Below are positions 1 through 8,161 of a DNA stretch of 42,822 bases, one piece after another. A model generated the notes under the pieces. That model saw only the letters and a program-made list of their open reading frames with translations. It did no database searches and had not been told where the DNA came from. Source of the DNA: Lachnospiraceae bacterium (lineage in GTDB: Bacteria; Bacillota; Clostridia; Lachnospirales; Lachnospiraceae); contig JAFXQR010000041.1 in the NCBI GenBank assembly GCA_017526985.1, forward strand, positions 1 through 42,822, in the 5' to 3' direction. Positions within the stretch are counted from its first letter, which is position 1, and each line of letters starts with the position of its first letter. Made by a program: the position numbers and the translations under genes.

Positions 1-620
1 AAATACAGGATAAAGAAAACCGCTGTGGTCCTGGTATTTCCTTCTCCAAATGCGTGTATCTGCCATAGCCTTGAGACGAATTTAGCAAGGTGCGGAATAA
101 TAGCATCTACGCTGTCTAAAGGATACTTATACTCCTTCTCTGTTTTTATATCGTACTCAAGCATCTCCCGCAGTTCCAATGCATTTCCATAATGAACGGA
201 TTCACCATCTAAAACCCACTCTTTCTTGGAAATATTGTAATCACGGATTTTTCCGGCATGTGAAAAGATTCCGCTAAACAATCTCTTGTGAATATTAATG
301 TATTGCGGAACCGAAAAGGTGAATGCTTTTTCAGAAAGGATCGTAGCAATTCTTGCCGAAACGATATCTGCCTCTTTTGCTCTGTCCGCTCCTCTTTCAG
401 ATGATTCTTCATAATAGCTTTCTATGAGTTTACCCGCCTCAGGAAGCGTTATCTTACCTTCAATGTTCTTTCGGGCAGTCTCCTTTAGGTAATCGGAAGT
501 CTCCAATCCGTCAACCGCCTGCAAACCCATGGCGGTATACCAGGCATATCCAAGTTCACGTTTGGATGGTTCTGTCTGTCTTATATATTCCTCAAAAGGA
601 TCCTTTTTGATATCATCCAT
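1..620 (-). CDS. Fic family protein (3' end cut by window edge)
   Basis: Partial gene: 206 codons are present and the C-terminus lies beyond base 1. The start ATG at 620 follows AAAGGAGAGG at good spacing. Residues about 25-70 form a short helical module (AMGLQAVDGL, then IEGKITLPEAGKLI) resembling the VbhA-type inhibitory antitoxin helix often fused in front of Fic domains. The Fic core motif is visible at 189-197 as HAFGEGNTR, against the family consensus HxFx(D/E)GN(G/K)R; His189, Glu193, Gly194, Asn195 and Arg197 are kept, and Thr replaces the usual G/K. Fic proteins usually transfer AMP from ATP to Ser/Thr/Tyr of target proteins. The target here cannot be read from sequence. The gene lies 57 nt after the rlmD stop on the same strand and may be in the same transcript. 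Confidence 0.85.
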   Translation of the reverse strand, partial: MDDIKKDPFEEYIRQTEPSKRELGYAWYTAMGLQAVDGLETSDYLKETARKNIEGKITLPEAGKLIESYYEESSERGADRAKEADIVSARIATILSEKAFTFSVPQYINIHKRLFSGIFSHAGKIRDYNISKKEWVLDGESVHYGNALELREMLEYDIKTEKEYKYPLDSVDAIIPHLAKFVSRLWQIHAFGEGNTRTTAVFFILY

Positions 621-677
621 ATAACCCCTCTCCTTTTAATCTGACTTCCACATACAAGCATATCGCATCGGATACAT

Positions 678-2252
678 TTACTCCGTCTTCTTCTCAGAAT
701 CCTTGATTCTGTAATACTCTTCGGCATCTATACCTACCTGAACATGATCCTTCGCTTTTATAATCTGTTCGATCAACGCGATGGTCTCAACATGAAAACT
801 GTTCGGAAACATATCACAAGCGCGCACCCGCTTCAGTTCATAGCCCTGTTCACACAGGTATTTCACATCGCGGGCCAAAGTGGCCGGGTCGCAGCTGACA
901 TAAACAATACGCTGCGGCTGCATCTCCACCATGGTTTCAAGGCACGCACTGTCACAGCCCTTACGCGGCGGATCCACCACGATCACATCGGGGTGGCGCA
1001 TACTTGCCCCCAAGCTTTGCCCGGGGGAGCCCATCGCGGTCCTCGGCGATTCTCCCCGGTAATAGGCCGGCAGCACTTCTTCTGCCGCTCCCACAAAGAA
1101 CTGCGCATTGGTGATCCCGTTTCTCTTCGCATTCTCCCGTGCGTCATCGATTGCCTGCGGTACGATCTCCACACCATATACCTGTTTTGCACGCTGTGCC
1201 AGAAAAAGCGATATCGTTCCGATTCCGCAGTACAGATCCCACACGGTTTCCTGCCCGGTAAGCCCCGCGTATTCCAGTGCTGTTGTATAGAGTTTTTCTG
1301 TCTGCACCGGATTTACCTGATAAAAAGAAAGCGGGGAAATACCGTACATAATGCCGCTCCCATCGATCCGGCTCCAGGTATCATCGTACTTACAACGACA
1401 GATCTCGTCATAGATCCCGTCTTCTCCCCAAAGCGTCTCATAGTTGTCCCCCATGATCACATTGGTGTTTTCTTCATTTATGCTGACGGAAACAGAATGC
1501 ATTCCGGGGATCTGTGCCAACCGTTCGCATAATGCTTCCTTCTTCGGCAGCTTCTTTCCGTTGATCACCAGACACACCATAATCTGCCCTGTGTGAAAAC
1601 CTTTACGGATAAGCACATGCCGGATCAAGCCTTTTCCGCCGGTTTCATCATATGGTTGCATGTGAAACGTATCCATCCATTCCCGGATCACCTGCAGGAT
1701 CTCTTTATTTTCTTCACTCCCCAGCAGGCAATCTGCACACGGAATCACCGCATGTGTATGTCCCGCATAAAATCCGTATATGGTATTCCCTTCCCGGTCA
1801 CGCCCAAACGGAACCTGTGTCTTATTCCGGTAACGTAGCGGCTCTGCCCCCAAGCTTTGCTTGGGGGAGCCCGTCGCGGTCATTCCAATCACCGGCTCCA
1901 TCACTGTATCCAGGAGCTCCTTTGAGATTCCGCCGATCCGTTGCAATGCATTTTTTACTTTCTGCTCTTTGTACCGCAGTTGGGCAGGGTAGGACAAATG
2001 CATCAACTGGCAGCCACCGCAGCGGCCGAATACCGGACATGCCGGCTTGATCCGGTCCGGAGACGGTACCAGGATCTCCTGCAGTCTGGCAAATGCCATA
2101 TTCTTCTTTGCTTTCATCACGCTTGCCCGGATAGTATCTCCCGGCAACGCCCCCTTCACGAAAAAAGGAAAGCCATCGATCTTCCCGATGCCTTCCCCTT
2201 CGGAACCCAGGTTCGTGATCTGTAATTCTATGATCTCATTTTTCTGATACAT
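678..2252 (-). CDS. rlmD: 23S rRNA (uracil-5-)-methyltransferase, RlmD/RlmCD type, with two in-frame repeat insertions
   Basis: SAM-dependent RNA m5U methyltransferase of the RumA/TrmA family, 524 residues. It has an N-terminal TRAM RNA-binding domain (about 1-60), an iron-sulfur cysteine cluster (C72, C78, C81 and, further on, C172/C175), and a C-terminal Rossmann methyltransferase domain with WDLYCGIGTISL (SAM site), DPPRKGCD and the catalytic YVSCDPATLARD (C454). The start ATG at 2252 follows AGAAGGA and lies 6 nt after the yhaM stop, so the two are probably co-transcribed. The odd feature is two copies of a 12-residue peptide, residues 125-136 (TATGSPKQSLGA) and 405-416 (TAMGSPGQSLGA). 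Each is encoded by a near-identical 36-bp palindromic sequence, and both sit at loop positions between conserved blocks. The frame stays open, so the enzyme is probably functional. Confidence 0.93.
   Translation of the reverse strand: MYQKNEIIELQITNLGSEGEGIGKIDGFPFFVKGALPGDTIRASVMKAKKNMAFARLQEILVPSPDRIKPACPVFGRCGGCQLMHLSYPAQLRYKEQKVKNALQRIGGISKELLDTVMEPVIGMTATGSPKQSLGAEPLRYRNKTQVPFGRDREGNTIYGFYAGHTHAVIPCADCLLGSEENKEILQVIREWMDTFHMQPYDETGGKGLIRHVLIRKGFHTGQIMVCLVINGKKLPKKEALCERLAQIPGMHSVSVSINEENTNVIMGDNYETLWGEDGIYDEICRCKYDDTWSRIDGSGIMYGISPLSFYQVNPVQTEKLYTTALEYAGLTGQETVWDLYCGIGTISLFLAQRAKQVYGVEIVPQAIDDARENAKRNGITNAQFFVGAAEEVLPAYYRGESPRTAMGSPGQSLGASMRHPDVIVVDPPRKGCDSACLETMVEMQPQRIVYVSCDPATLARDVKYLCEQGYELKRVRACDMFPNSFHVETIALIEQIIKAKDHVQVGIDAEEYYRIKDSEKKTE
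1005..1040. repeat. 36-bp palindromic repeat, copy 2, in frame inside rlmD
   Basis: The sequence runs from TGCCCCCAAGC to CGCGGT on the plus strand. It matches the copy at 1845-1880 at 33 of 36 positions. On the mRNA strand it forms a 9-bp hairpin CCCCC-GGGC/AAA/GCTT-GGGGG, in which two A-U pairs of the other copy are replaced by G-U pairs, so pairing survives. It encodes TAMGSPGQSLGA, placed just before the conserved DVIVVDPPRKG block. Confidence 0.8.
1845..1880. repeat. 36-bp palindromic repeat, copy 1, in frame inside rlmD
   Basis: Contains the perfect hairpin CCCCCAAGC-TTT-GCTTGGGGG followed by AGCCCGTCGCGGT. It encodes TATGSPKQSLGA on the minus strand, between IGM and EPLRYRNK, two stretches that I recall as contiguous in ordinary RlmD proteins. 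The unit length is a multiple of three, so the frame is kept. Confidence 0.8.
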
Positions 2253-2258
2253 ATATCA

Positions 2259-3191
2259 TCAAGTCCTTCTGATATTCGTGTCCAAAAACTTGCAATAACC
2301 AAGCCAGCCTTTGCGGTCATTATTATCCAGCTGCTCTGTGAAGGTCTCCACCTTGGCATCCAGATTGTCCGCCATGCTCAGCACCAGCGCCTCGATCAGG
2401 GCCGGCTTCTTCGGTGATCCGTACTCCAGCTCTCCGTGATGCGACAAGATGCAGTGCTGCAGTTCTCTGGAGAGCTCTGCCGGAAAGCCTTTGATCTGTG
2501 CTACTTTTTCCGCCACCATCTGCGCCCCCAGATAGATGTGGCCCAACAGCTGGCCATCATCCGTATAATCATTCTCCGGGAAGGGTGAAAGCTCACGGAT
2601 CTTCCCCACATCATGCAGCAGCGCCGCCGTGATCAGCAGATCCCGATTGAGGATCGGATAATTATCACACATAGCGTTGCACAGTTTGGCTACACTCAAA
2701 GAATGTTCCAGCAATCCGCCGATAAAGCCGTGATGGATGGTTTTGGCTGCCGATGCATTGCGGAACGCCTTCTTAAACTCCTCATCTTTAAAAAACAGCT
2801 CCAACAGCTCTTTCAAATGCTTCTGCTGTACAGAATCCGTCAGCTGCAGCACCTCTTCGTACATCTCATAAATATCTTTTTTCGAGACCGGCATATAGTC
2901 CGCCGGATCATACTCGATCTCCTGGCACTTACGGATGCGGTACAGTTTTGCCTGCAGCGCATTCGCGTATACGATCACATCGCCGGTCACTTCGATATAG
3001 TCACCCGCTTCATACTCTCCGATCGCCGGGCTGTAGGGATCCCACACCTTGCTGTCCAACACGCCTGTCTTATCCTGCAGGATGACGCTTTCATAAGGTT
3101 TCCCGTTCTTTGTCTCCGTCAGCGCCTTGGATTTGCAAAAATAGATCCCCTGGATCTTACTGCCCTCACTCAGTTCTTTGATGTACTTCAT
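2259..3191 (-). CDS. yhaM: 3'-5' exoribonuclease YhaM family (OB fold + HD domain)
   Basis: 310 residues, close to the usual ~314 of YhaM. An N-terminal OB-fold (about 10-88) binds nucleic acid. An HD phosphohydrolase domain follows, with metal ligands visible in TIHHGFIGGLLEHSLSV (H163) and LLHDVGK (H193/D194), and later ILSHHGE and MADNLDAK. The family degrades RNA (and single-stranded DNA) from the 3' end in a metal-dependent way in the cytoplasm. The start ATG at 3191 follows GAGGATAGAG. It lies between the htrA-like gene (28 nt upstream) and rlmD (6 nt downstream) in an apparent three-gene operon. Confidence 0.92.
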   Translation of the reverse strand: MKYIKELSEGSKIQGIYFCKSKALTETKNGKPYESVILQDKTGVLDSKVWDPYSPAIGEYEAGDYIEVTGDVIVYANALQAKLYRIRKCQEIEYDPADYMPVSKKDIYEMYEEVLQLTDSVQQKHLKELLELFFKDEEFKKAFRNASAAKTIHHGFIGGLLEHSLSVAKLCNAMCDNYPILNRDLLITAALLHDVGKIRELSPFPENDYTDDGQLLGHIYLGAQMVAEKVAQIKGFPAELSRELQHCILSHHGELEYGSPKKPALIEALVLSMADNLDAKVETFTEQLDNNDRKGWLGYCKFLDTNIRRT

Positions 3192-3219
3192 TATCTCTAT
3201 CCTCTTTCCAATACTTTTC

Positions 3220-4722
3220 TTATTCTTTGGTCCCCAGTTCCACGGTCACCTGCATGGTCCGATATTCCACACCGCTCAATCGTGCGTAGGTGATATTCAC
3301 CTCCGTACCGGCTTCCTGGGTCAGTAATGCATTCATATATTCCGAAACGCTTTTCACCGAAATATCCCCGATCTTCTGGATCAGATCGCCCCTGGCCAGC
3401 CCCGCCGCCATTGCCGGCGAATCCATATCGATCTGCTCCACATATACGCCGTCCGGCAACCCCAATTCCTTTGCCACATCACCGGCCACATCACTGATCC
3501 GCAGTCCCAGGTACGGCCGCACCTTTCCTGTGGCCAGATCCTCAATCAGTCGGCGGATACTGCTATAACCATACGCATGGATCAGATTGCCCATTCCATC
3601 CGCTTCGTGCCCATGGCAGATCAGTCCCACTACCTGTCCGCGCAGATTGACGATCACTCCACTGGCATTTTTATCCCCCTGCATATCGGTAGTCAACAAC
3701 TGGTACGCGGCATCCCGGGCACTCACGGTATTTCCGGTGGAGGTTACCGCTCCGTAACAGATCGAGTCACTGCCCAAAGGACTGCCCACCGCCATCACCG
3801 CATTGCCCAAAAGGTTATTGGTATAGGACGCTCCCAAAACCGCTACACTTACGGCTTTTCTCGTATCAGCGCCGATCTCGGTCAACCGGATCGCATAGAC
3901 CCCCAATTTGGTGTCGCTGTCGATCGCCTTGACCGTCAGTGTACCGGTATCCCCGTTAAAAAAGGTTGCGCGCAGGGTTTCCGCCGAATCCAGCTTGGTG
4001 GAATCTGCCAGGATCAGCATCTCATAACCGTTATCGTTCACGATCACACCGGTGGTCTTCTGCGCAGACAGATAGGGATCGTTCATCCAGTCCATATCCG
4101 AATGCAGCCCGGTCACCGTCACCAGACTCTTCTCTACTTCTTGTGATAATGCGTACATTTTACGGTAGAGCTGCCGGTAATCCTCGATCTCCAGCGGCAC
4201 AGCCTCATAGATGATCGTATCTCCGGCGATCACCGGTTTCTCTGTCGGCTGGGGTTCCACCCGGTTCTCACTGGCAGAATCTCCTGTTACCGCATTGCCA
4301 CTCACCACATCTTCATCATTTAAGCTCATATTCTCGATGGGCGTTTCGATGACCAGCGGTTCCTCGTCATCTTCCGGGATCACCACCGCCTGCACCGGAT
4401 CATCCTCCGTGTTCTGCTCCGGCAGCGACACCACCTTCAGTTCGCTCTCCGTATCGGAGGACAAAAGTTTGCTGAAGACCGGCTCCAGCAGCAGAAAAGT
4501 CAGACACGCGATCGTCGCAAACAACACCGCCATACCGGCCGTAAACAACATACGGCGCAGGATCTTTTTGCGGTTGACCGGCCGCTCCTTGATCTGCTCC
4601 CGTATGAATTCATAATCGCTGGCCTGGGATGTTGCAGCTTTTTTCTCCGGCTCCCGCGCTTTGTTTTCCTGTTTTTGTTTTTTTTCCTGTTCTATGTCTG
4701 TTTCGTTCTTATCCGTTTTCAT
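3220..4722 (-). CDS. HtrA/DegP-like membrane protein with PDZ domain; protease active site lost
   Basis: 500 residues from the ATG at 4722. A TTG five codons upstream (4737) is possible, but TGGGA at seven nt favours the ATG. Layout: a charged cytoplasmic N-terminus rich in Lys/Glu, one membrane helix (about 58-80), an acidic linker, a trypsin-like fold (about 195-390) and a C-terminal PDZ domain (RPYLGLRISDV to the end). In HtrA proteases the triad lies in the TNNHVV, DLAVLK and GNSGGP motifs. The equivalent stretches here read MLILADSTKL, TKLGVYAI and KNASGVIVN, so His, Asp and Ser all appear to be absent. The fold is still recognisable from GVIVNDNGY, AVGSPLG, GQVVGLI and the PDZ domain. 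It is likely an extracytoplasmic peptide- or protein-binding pseudoprotease. It is the first gene of the htrA-like–yhaM–rlmD group. Confidence 0.85.
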   Translation of the reverse strand: MKTDKNETDIEQEKKQKQENKAREPEKKAATSQASDYEFIREQIKERPVNRKKILRRMLFTAGMAVLFATIACLTFLLLEPVFSKLLSSDTESELKVVSLPEQNTEDDPVQAVVIPEDDEEPLVIETPIENMSLNDEDVVSGNAVTGDSASENRVEPQPTEKPVIAGDTIIYEAVPLEIEDYRQLYRKMYALSQEVEKSLVTVTGLHSDMDWMNDPYLSAQKTTGVIVNDNGYEMLILADSTKLDSAETLRATFFNGDTGTLTVKAIDSDTKLGVYAIRLTEIGADTRKAVSVAVLGASYTNNLLGNAVMAVGSPLGSDSICYGAVTSTGNTVSARDAAYQLLTTDMQGDKNASGVIVNLRGQVVGLICHGHEADGMGNLIHAYGYSSIRRLIEDLATGKVRPYLGLRISDVAGDVAKELGLPDGVYVEQIDMDSPAMAAGLARGDLIQKIGDISVKSVSEYMNALLTQEAGTEVNITYARLSGVEYRTMQVTVELGTKE

Positions 4723-4775
4723 AGTTGTGTCCCACAATCTATCCCAAAGGCAGGATCGCGCCTTCGAAATGACTC

Positions 4776-4804
4776 TTGCGTTTTTTCAAACAGCGTGCTA
4801 TGAT
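4776..4804 (+). promoter_or_regulatory. sigma-A-type promoter of tRNA-Ala
   Basis: -35 TTGCGT (4776-4781), 17-nt spacer, -10 TATGAT (4799-4804). The predicted start of transcription, near 4811, lies about 12 nt before the tRNA. Confidence 0.7.
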
Positions 4805-4822
4805 TAGCTTGCTCAAGGCTAC

Positions 4823-4895
4823 GGGGTCGTAGCTCAGTTGGGAGAGCGCAGCGTTCGCAACGCTGAGGTCGAGGGTTCGATCCCCTTCGGCTCCA
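4823..4895 (+). tRNA. tRNA-Ala, anticodon CGC
   Basis: A 73-nt cloverleaf. The acceptor stem GGGGTCG pairs with CGGCTCC and contains the G3-U70 wobble pair that is the alanine identity element; the discriminator base is A. The D arm reads GCTCAGTTGGGAGAGC. The anticodon stem is CAGCG/CGCTG with loop TTCGCAA, giving anticodon CGC (4856-4858), which reads GCG. The T arm is GAGGG-TTCGATC-CCCTT. The bases after A73 are TCA, so CCA is not encoded and must be added after transcription. It stands alone, not in an rRNA operon. Confidence 0.95.
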
Positions 4896-4897
4896 TC

Positions 4898-4926
4898 AAA
4901 ATAGCGCCGGTTTCTGGCGCTATTTT
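4898..4926. terminator. bidirectional rho-independent terminator
   Basis: Perfect 11-bp stem AAAATAGCGCC / GGCGCTATTTT with a 7-nt loop (GGTTTCT). A-rich and T-rich flanks make it work in both directions: it ends the tRNA on the plus strand and the EAL-gene operon on the minus strand. The stop codon of the EAL gene (4920-4922) lies inside the stem. Confidence 0.85.
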
Positions 4927-6854
4927 AATTTCTCAGACTTCACTCCTTTAAACCGCTCCACATAATCAATGAACGCATCCGGACGCAGGGGCTGGGAAAA
5001 ATAGAAGCCCTGGATCAGGTTGGCACCGGCATTCAGCACAAAGTCCAGCTGATATTTCGTCTCAACACCTTCCTGGATCACATTGACACCCAGGCGCCGC
5101 AGCATACGGATCGTATCCCCCAGCAGCATACGGGAGTTCTTGTTCTTATCGGCATCCCAGAGCAGTCCTTTGTCCGACTTGATATTCAGGAAATCCATGC
5201 TGATGATGTAGGTCAGGTTCGAATACCCCGTACCATAATCATCCAAAGAGAAAGTAAAGCCGGCATTCTTCATATCATTGATCACACCGATGGGCGAAGA
5301 TGCCGCATTTACGGAAGCTGTCTCCGTGATCTCCAGATTGATCTGCTCCGGTTTGATATCATACTGCTTCATGATCTCACGGAAGCGTTCCAGCGTATTG
5401 CCCATGATCAACTGGTAAATGCTTAAGTTTACTTCAATATAATCCAGCCCCAGCCGTTTCACGCGCTTTTCGGCTAAAAAAGCGCACACTTCCTCAAATA
5501 CCACCAGGCCGATCTCCACGATCATACCATTGCGCTCGGCAATGGGGATCAGTTCATCCGGTGCCAGTCGTCCCAGTACCGGGTCATTCAAACGAAGCAA
5601 TGCCTCTGCTGATACGATACGGTCTTTTTCCGCATCCCAGATCGGCTGATAATACACTTCAAACCGTCCCTCATCCAGGGCGCGCTTCAGCGCTTCCTCT
5701 ACCTGGGCACGACGGGTGATGAAATACAACTCACTGCCGCGCTGTACCTGCACCCCACGGTGTTCCACTTCTGCATTTTCTTCCGCCAGTTCCAGCAACA
5801 GATCCGGCTCAGAGAGTTCTTCCGGTACCATGGCCACACGGATCAGAGTGTTCAGATCCAGCGATACATTCTTGTATACCCAGCCCTCCGCAAAGCGTTC
5901 TTCGATGCGGTCTATGATCGCCCCTACCTGTTCCACATCATGGTAAAGTACGATCAATGCCAGGTTATTCGGCGTGACACGATATACCGTCACATCTTTG
6001 CTCAGTTCCCGCAGCCACTGTGCCATCATACGGACTACTTCCGTCATATCGTTGTAATCCAGCATACGGGTGTAAAAACGCATATTGGTCAGATTCAGAC
6101 ACACCACAGCATACTTGTGACCGGTATGGATCATCCGCACATTGTCACTTTGGAATGCCTGCCGGTTGTACACTCTGGATGCGCTGTCGATAAACTCATC
6201 TTCGTTTTCCACCGTCAGCATCACGCCCAGCAAAGAGATGGACTCCGCAAACAGCTCCACCTTCAGATCCGGATAGAGCAACTGTACCGCAACACCCACC
6301 ACCGTAAAACTGAAAAAATACCAGATTGCCAGATTCGTTGAACGGGATACTGCATTCCGGTATCTTATCATAAAATAGATACTGACCAGCAGATAGATAC
6401 CGCTGACCACATAGATAACAACCTCGCCCGCAGAACGCCTGAAATCTGCATTGGCATCATAATAGAAAAACCAATTGGTTAACGGATTCGTCGCTACCAG
6501 AAGGATCATGAGAAACATGGGCAAAAGGAACAGCATTAAAAAGCCCTTTCCCCTTTTCACGCCCACACCATTGACCATCATGATGTAGAGCGCATAAAGA
6601 GGAGCCAGCGTCTGGTGTGACATCAGGTACAGGATCTGAGTACCGTATTGTATCGTGTACAAAGACCCTGTAGCCACACATGTATTCTCGATGTAGTTAC
6701 TGATGATATCGGATATTGCCGAAAACGTTACAAAGATCAGGATCCACAAAAAGACCTTGCTTTGTGAGCGCAACAACTGCTTCCTGCTCAGGAAATATAC
6801 AATGCAGGACACCGACAGGATCAGCGCGCAAAATAGGAATACGATATCCGTCAT
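4920..6854 (-). CDS. membrane-bound EAL-domain c-di-GMP phosphodiesterase with degenerate GGDEF
   Basis: 644 residues. About seven hydrophobic helices (1-215) form an N-terminal membrane sensor. A GGDEF-like domain follows (about 225-370) in which the signature is replaced by TPNNL after R292, so it is not an active cyclase and may bind nucleotide or serve as a linker. The C-terminal EAL domain (about 385-635) keeps its catalytic and metal residues: SAEALLRL (E417), [32 protein letters not shown] and [11 protein letters not shown]. It should therefore hydrolyse c-di-GMP to pGpG. The start at 6854 is 7 nt after the telA-like stop, so it is the last gene of the TagB–XpaC–TelA operon and ends in the shared terminator. 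This context suggests c-di-GMP turnover tied to envelope state (inference). Confidence 0.9.
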   Translation of the reverse strand: MTDIVFLFCALILSVSCIVYFLSRKQLLRSQSKVFLWILIFVTFSAISDIISNYIENTCVATGSLYTIQYGTQILYLMSHQTLAPLYALYIMMVNGVGVKRGKGFLMLFLLPMFLMILLVATNPLTNWFFYYDANADFRRSAGEVVIYVVSGIYLLVSIYFMIRYRNAVSRSTNLAIWYFFSFTVVGVAVQLLYPDLKVELFAESISLLGVMLTVENEDEFIDSASRVYNRQAFQSDNVRMIHTGHKYAVVCLNLTNMRFYTRMLDYNDMTEVVRMMAQWLRELSKDVTVYRVTPNNLALIVLYHDVEQVGAIIDRIEERFAEGWVYKNVSLDLNTLIRVAMVPEELSEPDLLLELAEENAEVEHRGVQVQRGSELYFITRRAQVEEALKRALDEGRFEVYYQPIWDAEKDRIVSAEALLRLNDPVLGRLAPDELIPIAERNGMIVEIGLVVFEEVCAFLAEKRVKRLGLDYIEVNLSIYQLIMGNTLERFREIMKQYDIKPEQINLEITETASVNAASSPIGVINDMKNAGFTFSLDDYGTGYSNLTYIISMDFLNIKSDKGLLWDADKNKNSRMLLGDTIRMLRRLGVNVIQEGVETKYQLDFVLNAGANLIQGFYFSQPLRPDAFIDYVERFKGVKSEKLK

Positions 6855-6861
6855 ATTAAGA

Positions 6862-8088
6862 TCAATACTTTCTGTCGCGTACTTCCATCAGCTTGTTCTT
6901 CAGTTCCGTCTCCATACGAGCCATTTCCTGCTCTGCCTGTTTACGTTTCTCACGTCCCTCAGCCTGGATCTTCATTACCTCATCAAAGGTAGAGATCAGG
7001 TTCTGGTTGGTCTTGTTGAGGGTCTCCAGATCCACGATACCACGCTGGGATTCCTTCTCGGTCTCGATGGTTGCGATCTTCAACGCTTCCGCATTCTTAA
7101 GGAGCATCTGGTTGGTCACATCCGTTACCGCACGCTGTGCCTTGGCTGCCTCGGTCGCATTGTGGATACCCAGTGCGATGACCATCTGGCTCTTCCACAG
7201 AGGGATAGTGTTCACTACGGTAGAACGGATCTTGTCCACCATCATAATATCATTGGACTGGATCATACGGATCTGCGGTGCCGTCTGCATTGCAATGGTT
7301 CTGGTCAGCTCCAGGTCCGTCAGCTTCTTGGAGAAGCGGTCACACATATCTTCATAATCCTTGGCTGCCTGCGCATCTTCCGCCAGACCACTCATCTGTG
7401 CCTTGGCACGCAGTTCCGGCAGGATCTTGTTCTCTGCCTCTTCCAGCTTCTTCTTGCCGGCGATGATGTACATGGACAGTTCCTTGTAATAGGTCAGGTT
7501 CATATCATACATCTTGTCCAGAGTTGCCGCATCCTTCATCAGACGGGTTTCGTGATCCTGCAGCGCACCAACGATCTTGTTGATGTTGACTTCCGTCTTA
7601 TCATATTTGGACTTCATCATCTCTACTTTATTGGCCTGTTTCTTGAAGAAGCCCTTGAAACCTTTTTCTTCTTCGCCGTTAAAGCCCTTCAGCTCGGCTA
7701 CCACACCGGTCAGCAGTTCGCCAACCTCGCCCATATCCTTGGTACGCACATTGTCCAGCGCACGGTTGGAAAAATCTGCCATCTTCTGCTGTGTTGCTGC
7801 ACCATAGGTCATGATCGTGCCGCTGTCGGTGATATCGATCTGTGCCGCAAAATCATCCACCATTTTCATCTCTTCCGGTGTCAACTGCTGCTCCAGTACT
7901 TCCTTTGCATCCGCCACTTCCTGTTTGCCGGTGGTCAGTGTGATCTCCTCCGGCTTGGGTGCCTCTGCGGTTCCAAACGGATTGAGTGTCAGCGACGGAC
8001 CTGCATTCAGTTCCGAGAGCGCATCCGAGTTTGCACTCTGCATTGCTGCTACACCCTGTACTGCCTCGTTTACCCCTGCTTCTGCCAT
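6862..8088 (-). CDS. TelA-family toxic anion resistance protein
   Basis: 408 residues, cytoplasmic and mostly helical with long charged coiled-coil segments (about 140-240 and 340-405). It matches the TelA/KlaA family by length and by blocks such as LTPEEMKMVDDFAAQID, the region around YGAATQQKMADFS, the MMVDKIRSTVVNTIPLWKSQ stretch and the C-terminal MARMETELKNKL helix. Family members are linked to tellurite, bacteriocin and envelope-stress tolerance, but the biochemical role is not known. The start ATG at 8088 is well supported by GAGGAGG. It lies 73 nt after the XpaC-like gene; the XpaC–TelA pair is a recurring arrangement in Firmicutes. Confidence 0.9.
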   Translation of the reverse strand: MAEAGVNEAVQGVAAMQSANSDALSELNAGPSLTLNPFGTAEAPKPEEITLTTGKQEVADAKEVLEQQLTPEEMKMVDDFAAQIDITDSGTIMTYGAATQQKMADFSNRALDNVRTKDMGEVGELLTGVVAELKGFNGEEEKGFKGFFKKQANKVEMMKSKYDKTEVNINKIVGALQDHETRLMKDAATLDKMYDMNLTYYKELSMYIIAGKKKLEEAENKILPELRAKAQMSGLAEDAQAAKDYEDMCDRFSKKLTDLELTRTIAMQTAPQIRMIQSNDIMMVDKIRSTVVNTIPLWKSQMVIALGIHNATEAAKAQRAVTDVTNQMLLKNAEALKIATIETEKESQRGIVDLETLNKTNQNLISTFDEVMKIQAEGREKRKQAEQEMARMETELKNKLMEVRDRKY

Positions 8089-8161
8089 TTTAAAACCTCC
8101 TCAAGATTTATTATGTTTAAATTTTATTATTTCACACTTGTAAAGACGGTAAAACATCCGG

